Assembly (NCBI GenBank): GCA_913055905.1
Contig: CAJXLB010000004.1
Coordinates: 203,326-267,325 of the forward strand
Source of the DNA: an uncultured Winogradskyella sp.
Lineage (GTDB): Bacteria; Bacteroidota; Bacteroidia; Flavobacteriales; Flavobacteriaceae
Length of the DNA: 64,000 bases
Direction of reading: 5' to 3'
Under the pieces are notes generated by a model. It saw only the letters and a program-made list of their open reading frames with translations. It did not search any database and had not been told where the DNA came from. Positions 8,956 to 16,581 of the stretch are shown in pieces (positions within the stretch are counted from its first letter, which is position 1; each line of letters opens with the position of its first letter). Both the position numbers and the translations under genes were made by a program.

Positions 8956-9363
8956 TCAGTCCTTTTTGTTGAGGTAGTACCTAATCATATCTGCAGTTGT
9001 GATTATACCTACCATTTTAGCGTTTTCTACAACAGGTAAAGCGCGATATCTACCTTTAGACAGCATTTGGGCTACTTCCGAAATATTAGCGTCAGACGCA
9101 ACATATTTTGGGTTTGGCATCATGATATCCTTAACTGTTTTTTCTGTGTAAATACTGCTATTATCGTCTAAACCCGCACCATTAACACCGTACATGAAAT
9201 CAGCCAAACTTATCATGCCCACAAGTTTTTCGCCCTCTGTAACCGGAATGTGGTGGTGAAAATGTTTCTTTTCGTAAATATGTTTTACATCTAGTAAGGT
9301 TTGGTCTTGAGAAACGCTAACAACGTTTTTTGTCATTATGTCCTTAATTGTATCTGTTTTCAT
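8956..9363 (-). CDS. CBS-domain pair protein
   Basis: A 135-residue cytoplasmic protein made only of two CBS domains (about residues 5-58 and 77-130), a Bateman module that usually binds adenine nucleotides. The motifs IMTKNVVSVSQDQTL and IMMPNPKYVASDANI start the two copies, and HIPVTEG and ALPVVEN occupy equivalent positions. No catalytic domain is attached, so it likely acts as a regulatory sensor for another protein. Divergent from the coiled-coil/aarF pair, with which it shares a 122-bp intergenic region. Confidence 0.85.
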   Translation of the reverse strand: MKTDTIKDIMTKNVVSVSQDQTLLDVKHIYEKKHFHHHIPVTEGEKLVGMISLADFMYGVNGAGLDDNSSIYTEKTVKDIMMPNPKYVASDANISEVAQMLSKGRYRALPVVENAKMVGIITTADMIRYYLNKKD

Positions 9364-9420
9364 GGCCTTGGATTTTCACCTATAAATTTAGTACATGAAT
9401 TTCTTTGAATAAATGACCTC

Positions 9421-9450
9421 TATCATATTTAAAGTCTCTTTTATATGATA
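9421..9450. promoter_or_regulatory. Inverted repeat in divergent intergenic region
   Basis: TATCATAT (9421-9428) and ATATGATA (9443-9450) form an 8-bp inverted repeat with a 14-base spacer, between the divergent CBS gene and the coiled-coil/aarF pair. It could be a regulator site or chance in AT-rich DNA. Confidence 0.3.
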
Positions 9451-9485
9451 CATTTAGATTTCTAATGTATTAATTCATCTCAGCC

Positions 9486-9860
9486 ATGAAAACTAAAACA
9501 ATCATTGAGTTATTGACCTTATCATCCAGTCTTTATGTCTTGGCCAAAGAGCATAATTTATTTGATCGGATACATGAGATGTCAGAAAAAGGGAAGGCGC
9601 ATTTTAACAGTATCGCTGAGGCTGATATTTTAGACGAAAATGGCAATGAAATTGAATTTGTAGATAAATTGATTCTAAAAGCCAATCAGGCTAAAGATGA
9701 GCTAGAAACCCAAATTGAGGAACTCATTGTAAAATTTTACAAAAAAATAAATGTCGCTCATTTAGACGAAATTAAAGCGCTACATCTTAAACTCGAAAAG
9801 TCCGAAGATAAAATCGCACTTCTGGAGGCACGGTTAAATCATTTAGAAGCAAAAAATTAA
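9486..9860 (+). CDS. Small coiled-coil protein next to aarF
   Basis: A 124-residue protein of unknown function. The first 20 residues are moderately hydrophobic, and from about residue 50 on the protein is heptad-like (KANQAKDELETQIEELIVKF, then a leucine-rich C-terminal coil). It ends two bases before the kinase gene, so the two are almost certainly cotranscribed and may act together. The helical, charged composition recalls phasin-like or granule-associated proteins, but no domain is assigned with confidence. Confidence 0.7.
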   Translation: MKTKTIIELLTLSSSLYVLAKEHNLFDRIHEMSEKGKAHFNSIAEADILDENGNEIEFVDKLILKANQAKDELETQIEELIVKFYKKINVAHLDEIKALHLKLEKSEDKIALLEARLNHLEAKN

Positions 9861-9861
9861 C

Positions 9862-11568
9862 ATGGGTATTGTTGCCAGCATAAAACGTAAGTACAAATCT
9901 GTATCGCGCTACAATGAGATTTTAAAGGTTCTCATCAAATACGGTTTTGAAGATTTAGTGCAGCACTTAGAAGAACATAAGCGCTATACGTTTGTTAGAA
10001 ATTTAATCCCAAAGCAATCTAGGATAGACGCATTGCAATTCTCAAAGTGGGAAAAGATGCGCTTGGTTTGTGAGGAACTGGGACCTACATTTATAAAGTT
10101 TGGTCAAATTTTAAGCAACAGACCTGATCTTATTCCTTTTGAACTTGTTCTAGAATTTGAAAAGCTACAAGATCGTGTACCTCCAATGCCAGACCATAGG
10201 GTTAAGGAGGTTGTGGTGTCTGAATTAAAGAAAGACATTGATGAATTATTTGCGTGGTTTGATCCACATCCTTTTGCTTCGGCATCAATGGCACAGGTTC
10301 ATAAGGTAACCTTACATTCTGGTAAACGTGTTGCCTTAAAGGTTCAAAGACCTGGTATTAAAGACATTATCTTAGAGGATATTAAGGTGATGTATACCAT
10401 TGCAGAAATTCTTGAAAATAGAATTCCCTCCTTAAAGAGCTTTGATCCTGTTGGATTGGTAAAGAATTTTGAAAGCTCGATCTTAAAAGAACTGGATTTT
10501 ATCAATGAGTCCATTAACATTCAAAGATTCTACAATAATCTGATTACCGATGATAGCGTAGAGCAGTTTGCCCAAGCACCAAAGGTGTATAGGGATTTTA
10601 CAACAGAAAAGGTTTTGGCCATGGAATTTATGGCTGGCATTAAAATAGATCGCTTGGAAAAACTTAAGGCCAAAGGGTTTGATACAAAAGTCATTGCTAG
10701 ACGTTTAAGCATAAGTTTTTTCAAGCAAATCTTTGAATATGGCTTCTTCCATGCCGATCCGCATCCTGGCAATTTACTGGTCTTACCCAATAGCCATATA
10801 GGTTATTTAGACTTTGGTATGATGGGTACCATATTAGAAAGGGATATTAAAATTTTTGGACAGTTATTCAGTTCGATCACTGATCGCGATGTAAAGAAAA
10901 TAATCCATGTCATTCAACAGCTTTCGGATACCACGGTAATAAAGGACATGAGAGGGCTGGAATTTGATATTAACGAGTTTGTAGAAAAATATTATGTCCG
11001 TGATGTGCATGACAATGAAATGAGCACCGTTCTCTTGGAATTAAAAGATATCATCGTAGCGCACGGCTTGAAGGTTCCTACCTATTTTTATCTCTTCGCA
11101 AGAGCTCTCGTCACTTTGGAAGGCGTATTGGAGAAATTAGACCCTAAGTTAGACCAATTTGAGATGGTAAAACCTTATCTCTCCAAAAGTATAACCAGGA
11201 ATTTTAGTCCTGTAGCTATGGGCAAGAAAGTGTTCAATTCCATTTACGAGCTAACGGATTACATGGAAGAGTTTCCAAGAGATCTCAAGAACGCCATTAG
11301 AAAAATAAATAAAGGCGAGATTAAGGTAGATTTGACCCATAAGGGTGTCGATCCTCTCATCCATACGTTTAAGCGCTTAACTACCCATTTGGTGTCAGCA
11401 TTTATTATGGTAGCGTTGATTATAGGGTCTTCACTATTTATAATTTCCAAGATTCCACCGTTATGGAACGACGTCTCCGTGATTGGAATTTTAGGGCTTG
11501 TGCTTACCGTCATTTTAGGTTTGGGTATGTTACGCGACATCAAAAAGAAAGATTATTATAATTGGTAA
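9862..11568 (+). CDS. AarF/UbiB/ABC1 family protein kinase-like protein
   Basis: Atypical kinase/ATPase of the UbiB (ABC1/ADCK) family, which supports biosynthesis of isoprenoid quinones or other lipids. The family-specific KxGQ region is at about 79-82 (KFGQ), the Ala-rich loop ASASMAQV at 139-146, the Lys at 160, E210xD212, the catalytic HADPHPGN at 297-304 and DFG at 317-319. The C-terminus holds two membrane helices (about 510-560), as in UbiB. Length (568) is normal. It is cotranscribed with the preceding coiled-coil gene, and converges on a second coiled-coil gene across a strong hairpin terminator. Flavobacteria make menaquinone, so a direct role in ubiquinone synthesis is unlikely. 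Confidence 0.9.
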   Translation: MGIVASIKRKYKSVSRYNEILKVLIKYGFEDLVQHLEEHKRYTFVRNLIPKQSRIDALQFSKWEKMRLVCEELGPTFIKFGQILSNRPDLIPFELVLEFEKLQDRVPPMPDHRVKEVVVSELKKDIDELFAWFDPHPFASASMAQVHKVTLHSGKRVALKVQRPGIKDIILEDIKVMYTIAEILENRIPSLKSFDPVGLVKNFESSILKELDFINESINIQRFYNNLITDDSVEQFAQAPKVYRDFTTEKVLAMEFMAGIKIDRLEKLKAKGFDTKVIARRLSISFFKQIFEYGFFHADPHPGNLLVLPNSHIGYLDFGMMGTILERDIKIFGQLFSSITDRDVKKIIHVIQQLSDTTVIKDMRGLEFDINEFVEKYYVRDVHDNEMSTVLLELKDIIVAHGLKVPTYFYLFARALVTLEGVLEKLDPKLDQFEMVKPYLSKSITRNFSPVAMGKKVFNSIYELTDYMEEFPRDLKNAIRKINKGEIKVDLTHKGVDPLIHTFKRLTTHLVSAFIMVALIIGSSLFIISKIPPLWNDVSVIGILGLVLTVILGLGMLRDIKKKDYYNW

Positions 11569-11569
11569 C

Positions 11570-11606
11570 AAAAAAGCCTGTATGTAAAGTCAATTTACAT
11601 ACAGGC
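11570..11606 (-). terminator. Strong intrinsic terminator between convergent genes
   Basis: A perfect 13-bp stem (GCCTGTATGTAAA / TTTACATACAGGC) with the 5-base loop GTCAA. On the minus strand it is followed by TTTTTT, so it best serves the leftward coiled-coil gene; as a hairpin it may also stop aarF transcripts. Confidence 0.85.
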
Positions 11607-11640
11607 CTGTTAGGGTTATAGATAAATCAATTTAAGTGCA

Positions 11641-12240
11641 TTACTTCTTAAAGGCTTGTTTAAAGTGTTTAAAGGCTTCTGACATTTCACCTTGAAAATG
11701 TTCCCAAGTTGTGTCTTCCTTTTCTTTTTCGTATTTCTTTTTGAATTTCTCAACATAGTCTAGAAATTCTTGTTTACCCTTGTCGTAGTTCGATTTAAAG
11801 GAATCTTTACCTTTTTCCAGATTGTTTTCTAAAATTTCCAACTTCACTTTAAACATCTCAATATCCAATAATAATTGTTTGTAGAAATTATTTAGGGTTT
11901 CGTTGGTTTTAACCTTGACTTCAATCTCGTGTATTTTCGATAGTATTTTACCCTTTTGCTCTTTAAAAGCATCAACAGTTTCAGCCTTACCTAGATTAAG
12001 TTGTACAATGAGCTCATCAAACAAGGTTCTCATGTCATCAAACTTGTCCTTCCCTTGTTTCATTTTAAATTTAGAATCGTGAATGAATTGATTGAATTTC
12101 TTCTTGGTATCCTCGTACGTGTCCTGTAATTCTGCTTTGCCTAAAGAGGCTTGCACTTGGAACTCTTCTAATTCAACGGCTGCCTTTCTTAGAAAGTCAA
12201 CAGCCTTGTCAATAATTTTGGTGTTTTCTGCCGTTTTCAT
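11641..12240 (-). CDS. Coiled-coil protein with internal repeat (phasin-like)
   Basis: A 199-residue, highly charged, almost wholly helical protein without signal peptide or membrane helix. It contains an internal duplication: VQASLGKAELQDTYEDTKKK near residue 28 and VQLNLGKAETVDAFKEQKGK near residue 78 align, with LGKAE shared. The C-terminal third is a Lys/Glu/Phe-rich coil. The shape recalls phasins or apolipoprotein-like surface-binding helices; I know no named family with certainty. A possible FNR/CRP-type operator and a -7 element lie upstream, and a strong terminator follows, so it is a single-gene unit. Confidence 0.75.
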   Translation of the reverse strand: MKTAENTKIIDKAVDFLRKAAVELEEFQVQASLGKAELQDTYEDTKKKFNQFIHDSKFKMKQGKDKFDDMRTLFDELIVQLNLGKAETVDAFKEQKGKILSKIHEIEVKVKTNETLNNFYKQLLLDIEMFKVKLEILENNLEKGKDSFKSNYDKGKQEFLDYVEKFKKKYEKEKEDTTWEHFQGEMSEAFKHFKQAFKK

Positions 12241-12263
12241 CTGTTTTGTATTTAAGTTGTTTT

Positions 12264-12271
12264 TAAAAATA
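12264..12271 (-). promoter_or_regulatory. Predicted -7 element of coiled-coil gene
   Basis: On the minus strand this reads TATTTTTA, close to TAnnTTTG. It would place the transcription start near 12260, about 20 bases before the ATG and about 40 bases downstream of the centre of the palindrome at 12293-12308. Confidence 0.4.
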
Positions 12272-12292
12272 CAATACAGAACTTAGGTTTAA

Positions 12293-12308
12293 AATGATAT
12301 TTATCATT
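12293..12308. promoter_or_regulatory. FNR/CRP-type palindrome
   Basis: AATGATA-TT-TATCATT is a perfect inverted repeat whose core ATGATATTTATCAT is identical over 14 bases to a site upstream of the class II ribonucleotide reductase gene. The half-site pattern TGAT-N4-ATCA is that of FNR/CRP-family regulators. Its centre lies about -40 from the predicted start of the coiled-coil gene, the position of class II activators. Confidence 0.5.
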
Positions 12309-12394
12309 CCTAGTAGGGGAGCTGGAGAAAATTTAAGGGTGGTTTTGTGTTGTGTTTAAAATACATAATCGCCTTAAAACGGTACAGACAAATT

Positions 12395-13189
12395 CTAGCT
12401 AAATGAAATCTCTCCAACCATATAAAGTTTGGCCTGACCACTAATCTTAACTCGATCATCTAGTAGTTTGCACTTTAAGTAGCCTCCACGTGCAGAAACT
12501 TGCTTTGCGGTTAGTTGAGACTTGTTAAGCACCTTGGTCCAATAAGGCGTTAACGTCGTGTGTGCCGAACCTGTCACAGGGTCTTCATTGATGCCGCACT
12601 GAGGTGTAAAAAAGCGCGAAACAAAATCTGTTGCCGTTCCTCTAGCTGTAACGATAATACCTCTGCAATCCAGTTTCCCAATTTCAATGAAATCTGGTTT
12701 AAGATTTATTATGTCACTTTCAGTCTCAAATACAAAAAGGTAGTCTGTCTTGCCTTTGTAAACGGATTTGGGTTTTATATTAAAACCTTTATACAGTTTA
12801 TCGGTTAATTTGAGTTCGATGAGCTCATCCGCTGGAAAATCTAGAGTTAGCCAATCGGCACGGCGCGTTACTTTTAGGTCGCCACTTCGTGCCGAATGAA
12901 AATGTATTATGTCTTTATCGTGTTTCTCATGATTGAACAGAACGTAAGCCGCAGCAAGCGTGGCATGGCCACATAAATCCACTTCAACTTCTGGCGTAAA
13001 CCACCTGATGTGATAGCCATTACTATCCTTAAGGTAAAAAGCAGTTTCGGAAAGGTTGTTTTCTTGTGCAATGTTTTGCATCAGGGCATCGCTAGGCCAT
13101 GAATCTAGTGGGCACACCGCTGCTGGATTGCCGCCAAAAAGTGTGTCTGTAAAAGCGTCTACTTGATAAATTCTGCTGGCCATAGTCAA
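12395..13189 (-). CDS. PhzF family phenazine biosynthesis-like isomerase
   Basis: Member of the PhzF/diaminopimelate-epimerase fold family, 264 residues, cytoplasmic. It opens with the conserved YQVDAFTDTLFGGNPAAVC and has the general acid/base Glu48 in NNLSETAFY; DLCGHATLAAA near residue 80 and NEDPVTGSAHTTLTPYW near 205 complete the two-lobed active site. Family members isomerise small carboxylic acids, but outside the phenazine pathway the substrate is unknown, and no phenazine genes are present here. Translation could also begin at the second Met (MASRIYQ). Confidence 0.9.
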   Translation of the reverse strand: MTMASRIYQVDAFTDTLFGGNPAAVCPLDSWPSDALMQNIAQENNLSETAFYLKDSNGYHIRWFTPEVEVDLCGHATLAAAYVLFNHEKHDKDIIHFHSARSGDLKVTRRADWLTLDFPADELIELKLTDKLYKGFNIKPKSVYKGKTDYLFVFETESDIINLKPDFIEIGKLDCRGIIVTARGTATDFVSRFFTPQCGINEDPVTGSAHTTLTPYWTKVLNKSQLTAKQVSARGGYLKCKLLDDRVKISGQAKLYMVGEISFS

Positions 13190-13530
13190 TTTTTAGGTTT
13201 AATGGTTAAGGCTGAACGAAGTTAGATTTTTTAATCTTTTTACGAAATAGATAAGCGTACAAATCAGAATAGATTCCTTTTAATTTTTCAAACTGATTGC
13301 CATCATTGATTGGTATTTATTATGGAGGTACTTTAGGTCGATTAAATTCTTAAGAGGTTTAAGTTGCGTGATTTTTTGTATGGATTTATGGTCGTGATAA
13401 ACTTGTAATTTCCTAAAATCAAATTTTTCAACTTCGGATTTTAATCTTTTAAAAGTATAGTATTTAAAATACTGCTCCAGCGGAAGTCGAAAAGCTAATT
13501 AGAGTAGACATTCTTAAAAACCAATGAATT
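13190..13530. other. 341-bp gene-free region with a possible gene fossil
   Basis: Leader region of the YD-repeat lipoprotein gene. On the minus strand an open frame of 72 codons (13283-13498, stop at 13280-13282) has protein-like composition, including FRKLQVYHDHKS, but no ATG, GTG or TTG before residue 60, so it is probably the tail of a degraded gene or chance. No clear TAnnTTTG promoter was found. Confidence 0.35.
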
Positions 13531-14760
13531 ATGAAAACACTTAGTTTAAAAGTATTGAGTATGCTTCTAGTAATTGGAGTTTTATTCACGAGTTGTAGCG
13601 ATGATGATGATAATAATATCATTGTTGACCCTAATGCCTTAGAGAATGTAGATATTGTTATTGATGCTGACCAGACCTTTAACATGACCAATTTTGTGAT
13701 GTCCTTTGAACAATTATTTGGTTCAGATGCGAGGTGGATGTGGAATTATTCACACGACGTGCAAGATGGTAAGGCTTTAACTAGCTATCAAAACCTAAAA
13801 ATAGCTGGTGAGTTTGGGGACAAAGTATTTACCATCAATCACGACTTTGATACAGATGGCGTAATAACCTCTTCAAACCGCATCCTTACTTTCGAATATG
13901 ACGACGATGAAGAGGTGACATTTACCTATGTCTATGACAATGATGGAAAAATTGTAGAATTAACCAAAATTAAAGAAGGACAAATTAGAGATGTCGTTGA
14001 ATTAGAGTACAATTCAAACAACCAATTGGTTAAAAAAATCCATAGAGGAAACTATAATTTTGATGATGGTGATGAGGAGATTTTCACATATAACGCAGAT
14101 GGAACAATTAAAAGTTATGAGAATGAAGCTTGGACGCAAAATTTTAATTATACCTACACCAATGGTAACATGACCCGTCAAGAACTAAATTATGACGGTA
14201 ATACAATAGTTCAAATTATTGAATATGATTCTCAAGGGCGCGTTGTGAATTTTTACGAGGAAGCAAACAGTAATAACAAAACTTTAATTGAGTATTACGA
14301 CAACTTCTTTAGAGAAAAAGAGTACTATGATTACAATGGGACTAGTCGCCTATATGATATCGAAGATTATAGTGCTTATGAGGTAGAAATTAAGGAATGG
14401 GATTTTTATTATGATGGCCCTGCATTTAATTACTGTAAGACAAAAGAATACTACTATGTAGCGAATCACTATCGTAAGTTGGTAAGCAAGAAAGAATATT
14501 TTGAAGGCACACCTGAAAACTTAACCCTTGTAGGATATGTTACCGTAGATACGAGAGATGCGGCTAATGATTATAGAAAAACCAAAGAAAGTATTTACGA
14601 TGCCAATGACACGTTATTGTATTATGTAACATATGAAGTTTCCAATGGCTCCATCTTAAGTCATCAGGTCTATCTTCCAGATGGTACTCCAATTGAGGAT
14701 TATGAAATGGAAGACTTCATGTGGATGGAAGTATTGATATCAGATTTAAATATTACGTAA
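13531..14760 (+). CDS. Lipoprotein with YD/RHS-like repeats
   Basis: A 409-residue predicted lipoprotein. The signal peptide ends in a lipobox (GVLFTSC, Cys23), followed by an Asp-run SDDDDN. An acidic residue stretch after Cys often marks surface export in Bacteroidota. The body is built of repeated tyrosine/aspartate strands such as FTYNADGTIKSY, IIEYDSQGRVVNFY and FTYVYDNDGKIVEL, the YD-repeat pattern of RHS-type beta structures. It has no toxin or RHS core domain, so a cell-surface role is all that can be inferred. A strong terminator follows. Confidence 0.75.
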   Translation: MKTLSLKVLSMLLVIGVLFTSCSDDDDNNIIVDPNALENVDIVIDADQTFNMTNFVMSFEQLFGSDARWMWNYSHDVQDGKALTSYQNLKIAGEFGDKVFTINHDFDTDGVITSSNRILTFEYDDDEEVTFTYVYDNDGKIVELTKIKEGQIRDVVELEYNSNNQLVKKIHRGNYNFDDGDEEIFTYNADGTIKSYENEAWTQNFNYTYTNGNMTRQELNYDGNTIVQIIEYDSQGRVVNFYEEANSNNKTLIEYYDNFFREKEYYDYNGTSRLYDIEDYSAYEVEIKEWDFYYDGPAFNYCKTKEYYYVANHYRKLVSKKEYFEGTPENLTLVGYVTVDTRDAANDYRKTKESIYDANDTLLYYVTYEVSNGSILSHQVYLPDGTPIEDYEMEDFMWMEVLISDLNIT

Positions 14761-14780
14761 TCCGAAATAGAAACAACATA

Positions 14781-14810
14781 AAAAGCTCCTCATTTGGAGC
14801 TTTTTTCTTT
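14781..14810 (+). terminator. Intrinsic terminator after YD-repeat lipoprotein
   Basis: A perfect 9-bp stem AAAAGCTCC / GGAGCTTTT with loop TCATTT, followed by TT and CTTT. It ends transcription 20 bases after the stop codon. Confidence 0.85.
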
Positions 14811-14828
14811 ATAAAATCCTGAAGGATA

Positions 14829-14850
14829 TGGAGCCGGAGAGAATCGAACT
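14829..14850 (-). repeat. Distal att-like copy of the ssrA 3' end
   Basis: 22 bases identical to the acceptor/T-arm end of ssrA at 16027-16048. The sequence beyond it (ACTGTCAG) does not continue the tmRNA, and the T-stem cannot form, so this is not a tRNA. Confidence 0.7.
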
Positions 14851-15066
14851 ACTGTCAGAATTATTAATAAAAAGCAGTATTTCATTTCTGACAAGATTTA
14901 AAGTGATCTAATCTTTTATCACTTAATATGCTGCGTTAATCGAATAGGTAAGCTAGATTTCTTTTTTCTAAAGGAGAATCATTTCCTTTGATGAAGGAGT
15001 TAAGTTAATTGGATATTTACAATTGAGGCGGTTCTTTTTGGAATGCCTCTTCTTTAATGCTTCTTC
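14851..15066. other. AT-rich leader with two inverted repeats
   Basis: Directly after the att-like repeat are two inverted repeats: TGTCAGAA / TTCTGACA (14853-14860, 14886-14893) and AAGTGAT / ATCACTT (14901-14907, 14918-14924). The remainder has no open frame. They may be recombinase or regulator sites left from the element; otherwise I see nothing here. Confidence 0.35.
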
Positions 15067-15864
15067 ATGACTATTATTGACAAAATCAAATATGCTCTTT
15101 TAAAGACACGATTTGCAAGATACATACGTGTTGTTGAAGGGTGGATACTGCGCTTTAAAATTACTGTTAGTCGACCCTCTAGCACGGTTCGAACGGTTTT
15201 ATGCATTTCACCTTATAAAACAGGCACGACGTTTATAGCGGGTTTATTTAGGAAAGAAGTTGCTAAACACGAGCCTTTACATTACATTTCTTATAAACTA
15301 CTAGACAAGGATTTCGATAAATATTTTCAAAAAAGAATGGCATATTTAAACCTTAAGTTAGAGTGTTCGGGTTTGTGGAGTGCATATGTAGATGACTTGG
15401 CTAGCAATGCTACTTCAAAAGATTTAGACTATATATGTGTTTTGAGATCACCATCATCTTGGGTAACATCTGTCATCAATTATTGGAATGAACCTTTCAT
15501 GTTAGATTTTCACTTCGACATTCAAAATGAGTTTTTTTGGAAAAACAAAGTTGGAGTGAATCTCAGAGAATTCAATTTTGATAGAGAAAGTAAGACCAAT
15601 GAAGAGATTATTGAAAAGTTAATCTCCTTTTATTTTGATTTCACTGAAAAAACAAAAAACATTAGGAACCTTACTTATATTCACTTGCATGATATTAAAA
15701 AGAAAATTTCATGTATAGAAGATCTTCTAGGAGAGAAAGCAAATGTGAAAAACAGCTGGAAAAGGCAAAATAAGAATAAGCGTTTTATCTACAAAAACGA
15801 TGAAATCGATAACAGGTATAAGGTTTTAACTGATAATCTCATTAGAAATAGAGAGCGGCAGTAA
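15067..15864 (+). CDS. Sulfotransferase-like protein
   Basis: A 265-residue cytoplasmic protein with the two PAPS-binding signatures of the sulfotransferase fold. The 5'-phosphosulfate loop SPYKTGTTF is at about 48-56, and the 3'-phosphate motif VLRSPSSWVTSVINYW is at about 125-140, with Arg127 and Ser135 as expected. The rest is divergent, so the acceptor (possibly a surface glycan or lipid) is unknown. It is the only gene in the ssrA-flanked segment and looks more AT-rich than its neighbours, which fits horizontal acquisition. A terminator follows about 100 bases later. Confidence 0.7.
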   Translation: MTIIDKIKYALLKTRFARYIRVVEGWILRFKITVSRPSSTVRTVLCISPYKTGTTFIAGLFRKEVAKHEPLHYISYKLLDKDFDKYFQKRMAYLNLKLECSGLWSAYVDDLASNATSKDLDYICVLRSPSSWVTSVINYWNEPFMLDFHFDIQNEFFWKNKVGVNLREFNFDRESKTNEEIIEKLISFYFDFTEKTKNIRNLTYIHLHDIKKKISCIEDLLGEKANVKNSWKRQNKNKRFIYKNDEIDNRYKVLTDNLIRNRERQ

Positions 15865-15965
15865 CGTGTCTTACATAAGGCCTTAATTTCGATATTAAGG
15901 CTACATCAGCAATTCGAAGTACAAATTCAACTGATAGTTTTTTAATTCATACAATTAAAAACAAC

Positions 15966-15997
15966 AAATCCGTTCAAGTAATCTAGACGGATTTTTT
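15966..15997 (+). terminator. Probable terminator between sulfotransferase gene and ssrA
   Basis: AAATCCGT / ACGGATTT form an 8-bp stem with a 13-base loop, followed by TTT. It faces the sulfotransferase gene, and on the opposite strand it lies about 30 bases beyond the ssrA 3' end, so it could serve both. Confidence 0.65.
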
Positions 15998-16026
15998 ATT
16001 GTTGACAAGAAGATTGAAGAGTGTCG

Positions 16027-16418
16027 TGGAGCCGGAGAGAATCGAACTCTCGTCCAAACAAGTAACCAAAGGGCTTTCTACACGTTTAGTCTTTTATTTG
16101 TTTGTCGTTGTAAAGCTGGCTAAAGACCGCCTACTTTACACTTAGCTTCTTAATCTCGAAAGGACATCGAAGCACTGTCCAATCTTAGTCAATTTTTACG
16201 ATGCCTCAAAATAGAACGCCATTAACCAAGGCTTTCTGGAGACATTTAGCCTTCCTACCTAGTAGGAACTAGCACAATCTTACTGTAATTCAGATTACGC
16301 AGCTAAAGCGTAGTTATTCTCGCCGTTTAAAGTTTGGTCTAGCCTTTTACGTGTGTCAAAACCATTACACGACGTGCTTACCATTTAATTAATCTTGCTG
16401 TCAAAACCAGTCGGCCCC
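16027..16418 (-). ncRNA. ssrA: tmRNA (ssrA)
   Basis: Transfer-messenger RNA that rescues stalled ribosomes with SmpB. On the minus strand it starts GGGGCCGACTGGTTTTGACA and ends with a T-arm (GAGAGTTCGATTCTCTC) and CGGCTCC, which pairs with the 5' GGGGCCG (one G.U) to make the 7-bp acceptor stem. The CCA is not encoded. The tag reading frame at 16295-16324 gives GENNYALAA followed by TAA, the typical Flavobacteriia tag, with a preceding resume Ala supplied by the tRNA part. About 392 nt long. Its 3' end is duplicated at 14829-14850. Confidence 0.95.
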
Positions 16419-16509
16419 TTAAATGATAATTAAAAAGGATGGCGAAGTTACAAAAAAAGTTGTGCAACCTCGTAAATCCCATTATTTTCGCGCAACAATT
16501 ATTCCAAAG

Positions 16510-16517
16510 TAAATTTG
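16510..16517 (+). promoter_or_regulatory. Possible -7 element
   Basis: TAAATTTG matches TAnnTTTG, with a TTTCG about 20 bases upstream, in the divergent gap between ssrA and the dehydrogenase gene. The leader to the ATG would be about 60 bases. Confidence 0.35.
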
Positions 16518-16581
16518 GGTCATCCTGTCAGGTAAAAACCCTAATAATTGTTACGCACAGAATTATAAAAACACGCTTTCA

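Larger units (their letters stand above)
14829..16048. mobile_element. Remnant of an integration event at ssrA
   Basis: A 1.2-kb segment bounded by direct copies of a 22-bp sequence (TGGAGCCGGAGAGAATCGAA plus CT), at 14829-14850 and 16027-16048. The right copy is the 3' end of the intact ssrA (tmRNA) gene; the left copy is an isolated fragment. Tyrosine-recombinase islands commonly use this part of tmRNA or tRNA genes as attB and duplicate it. Between the repeats lie only a sulfotransferase-like gene and AT-rich spacer; no integrase is present, so this is a deletion remnant or a cassette moved by an integrase acting in trans. Confidence 0.6.

Noticed and set aside
14829-14850. A tRNA gene at the left repeat
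   Set aside because: Only the acceptor/T-arm 3' strand is present; the sequence that should form the T-stem partner does not pair.
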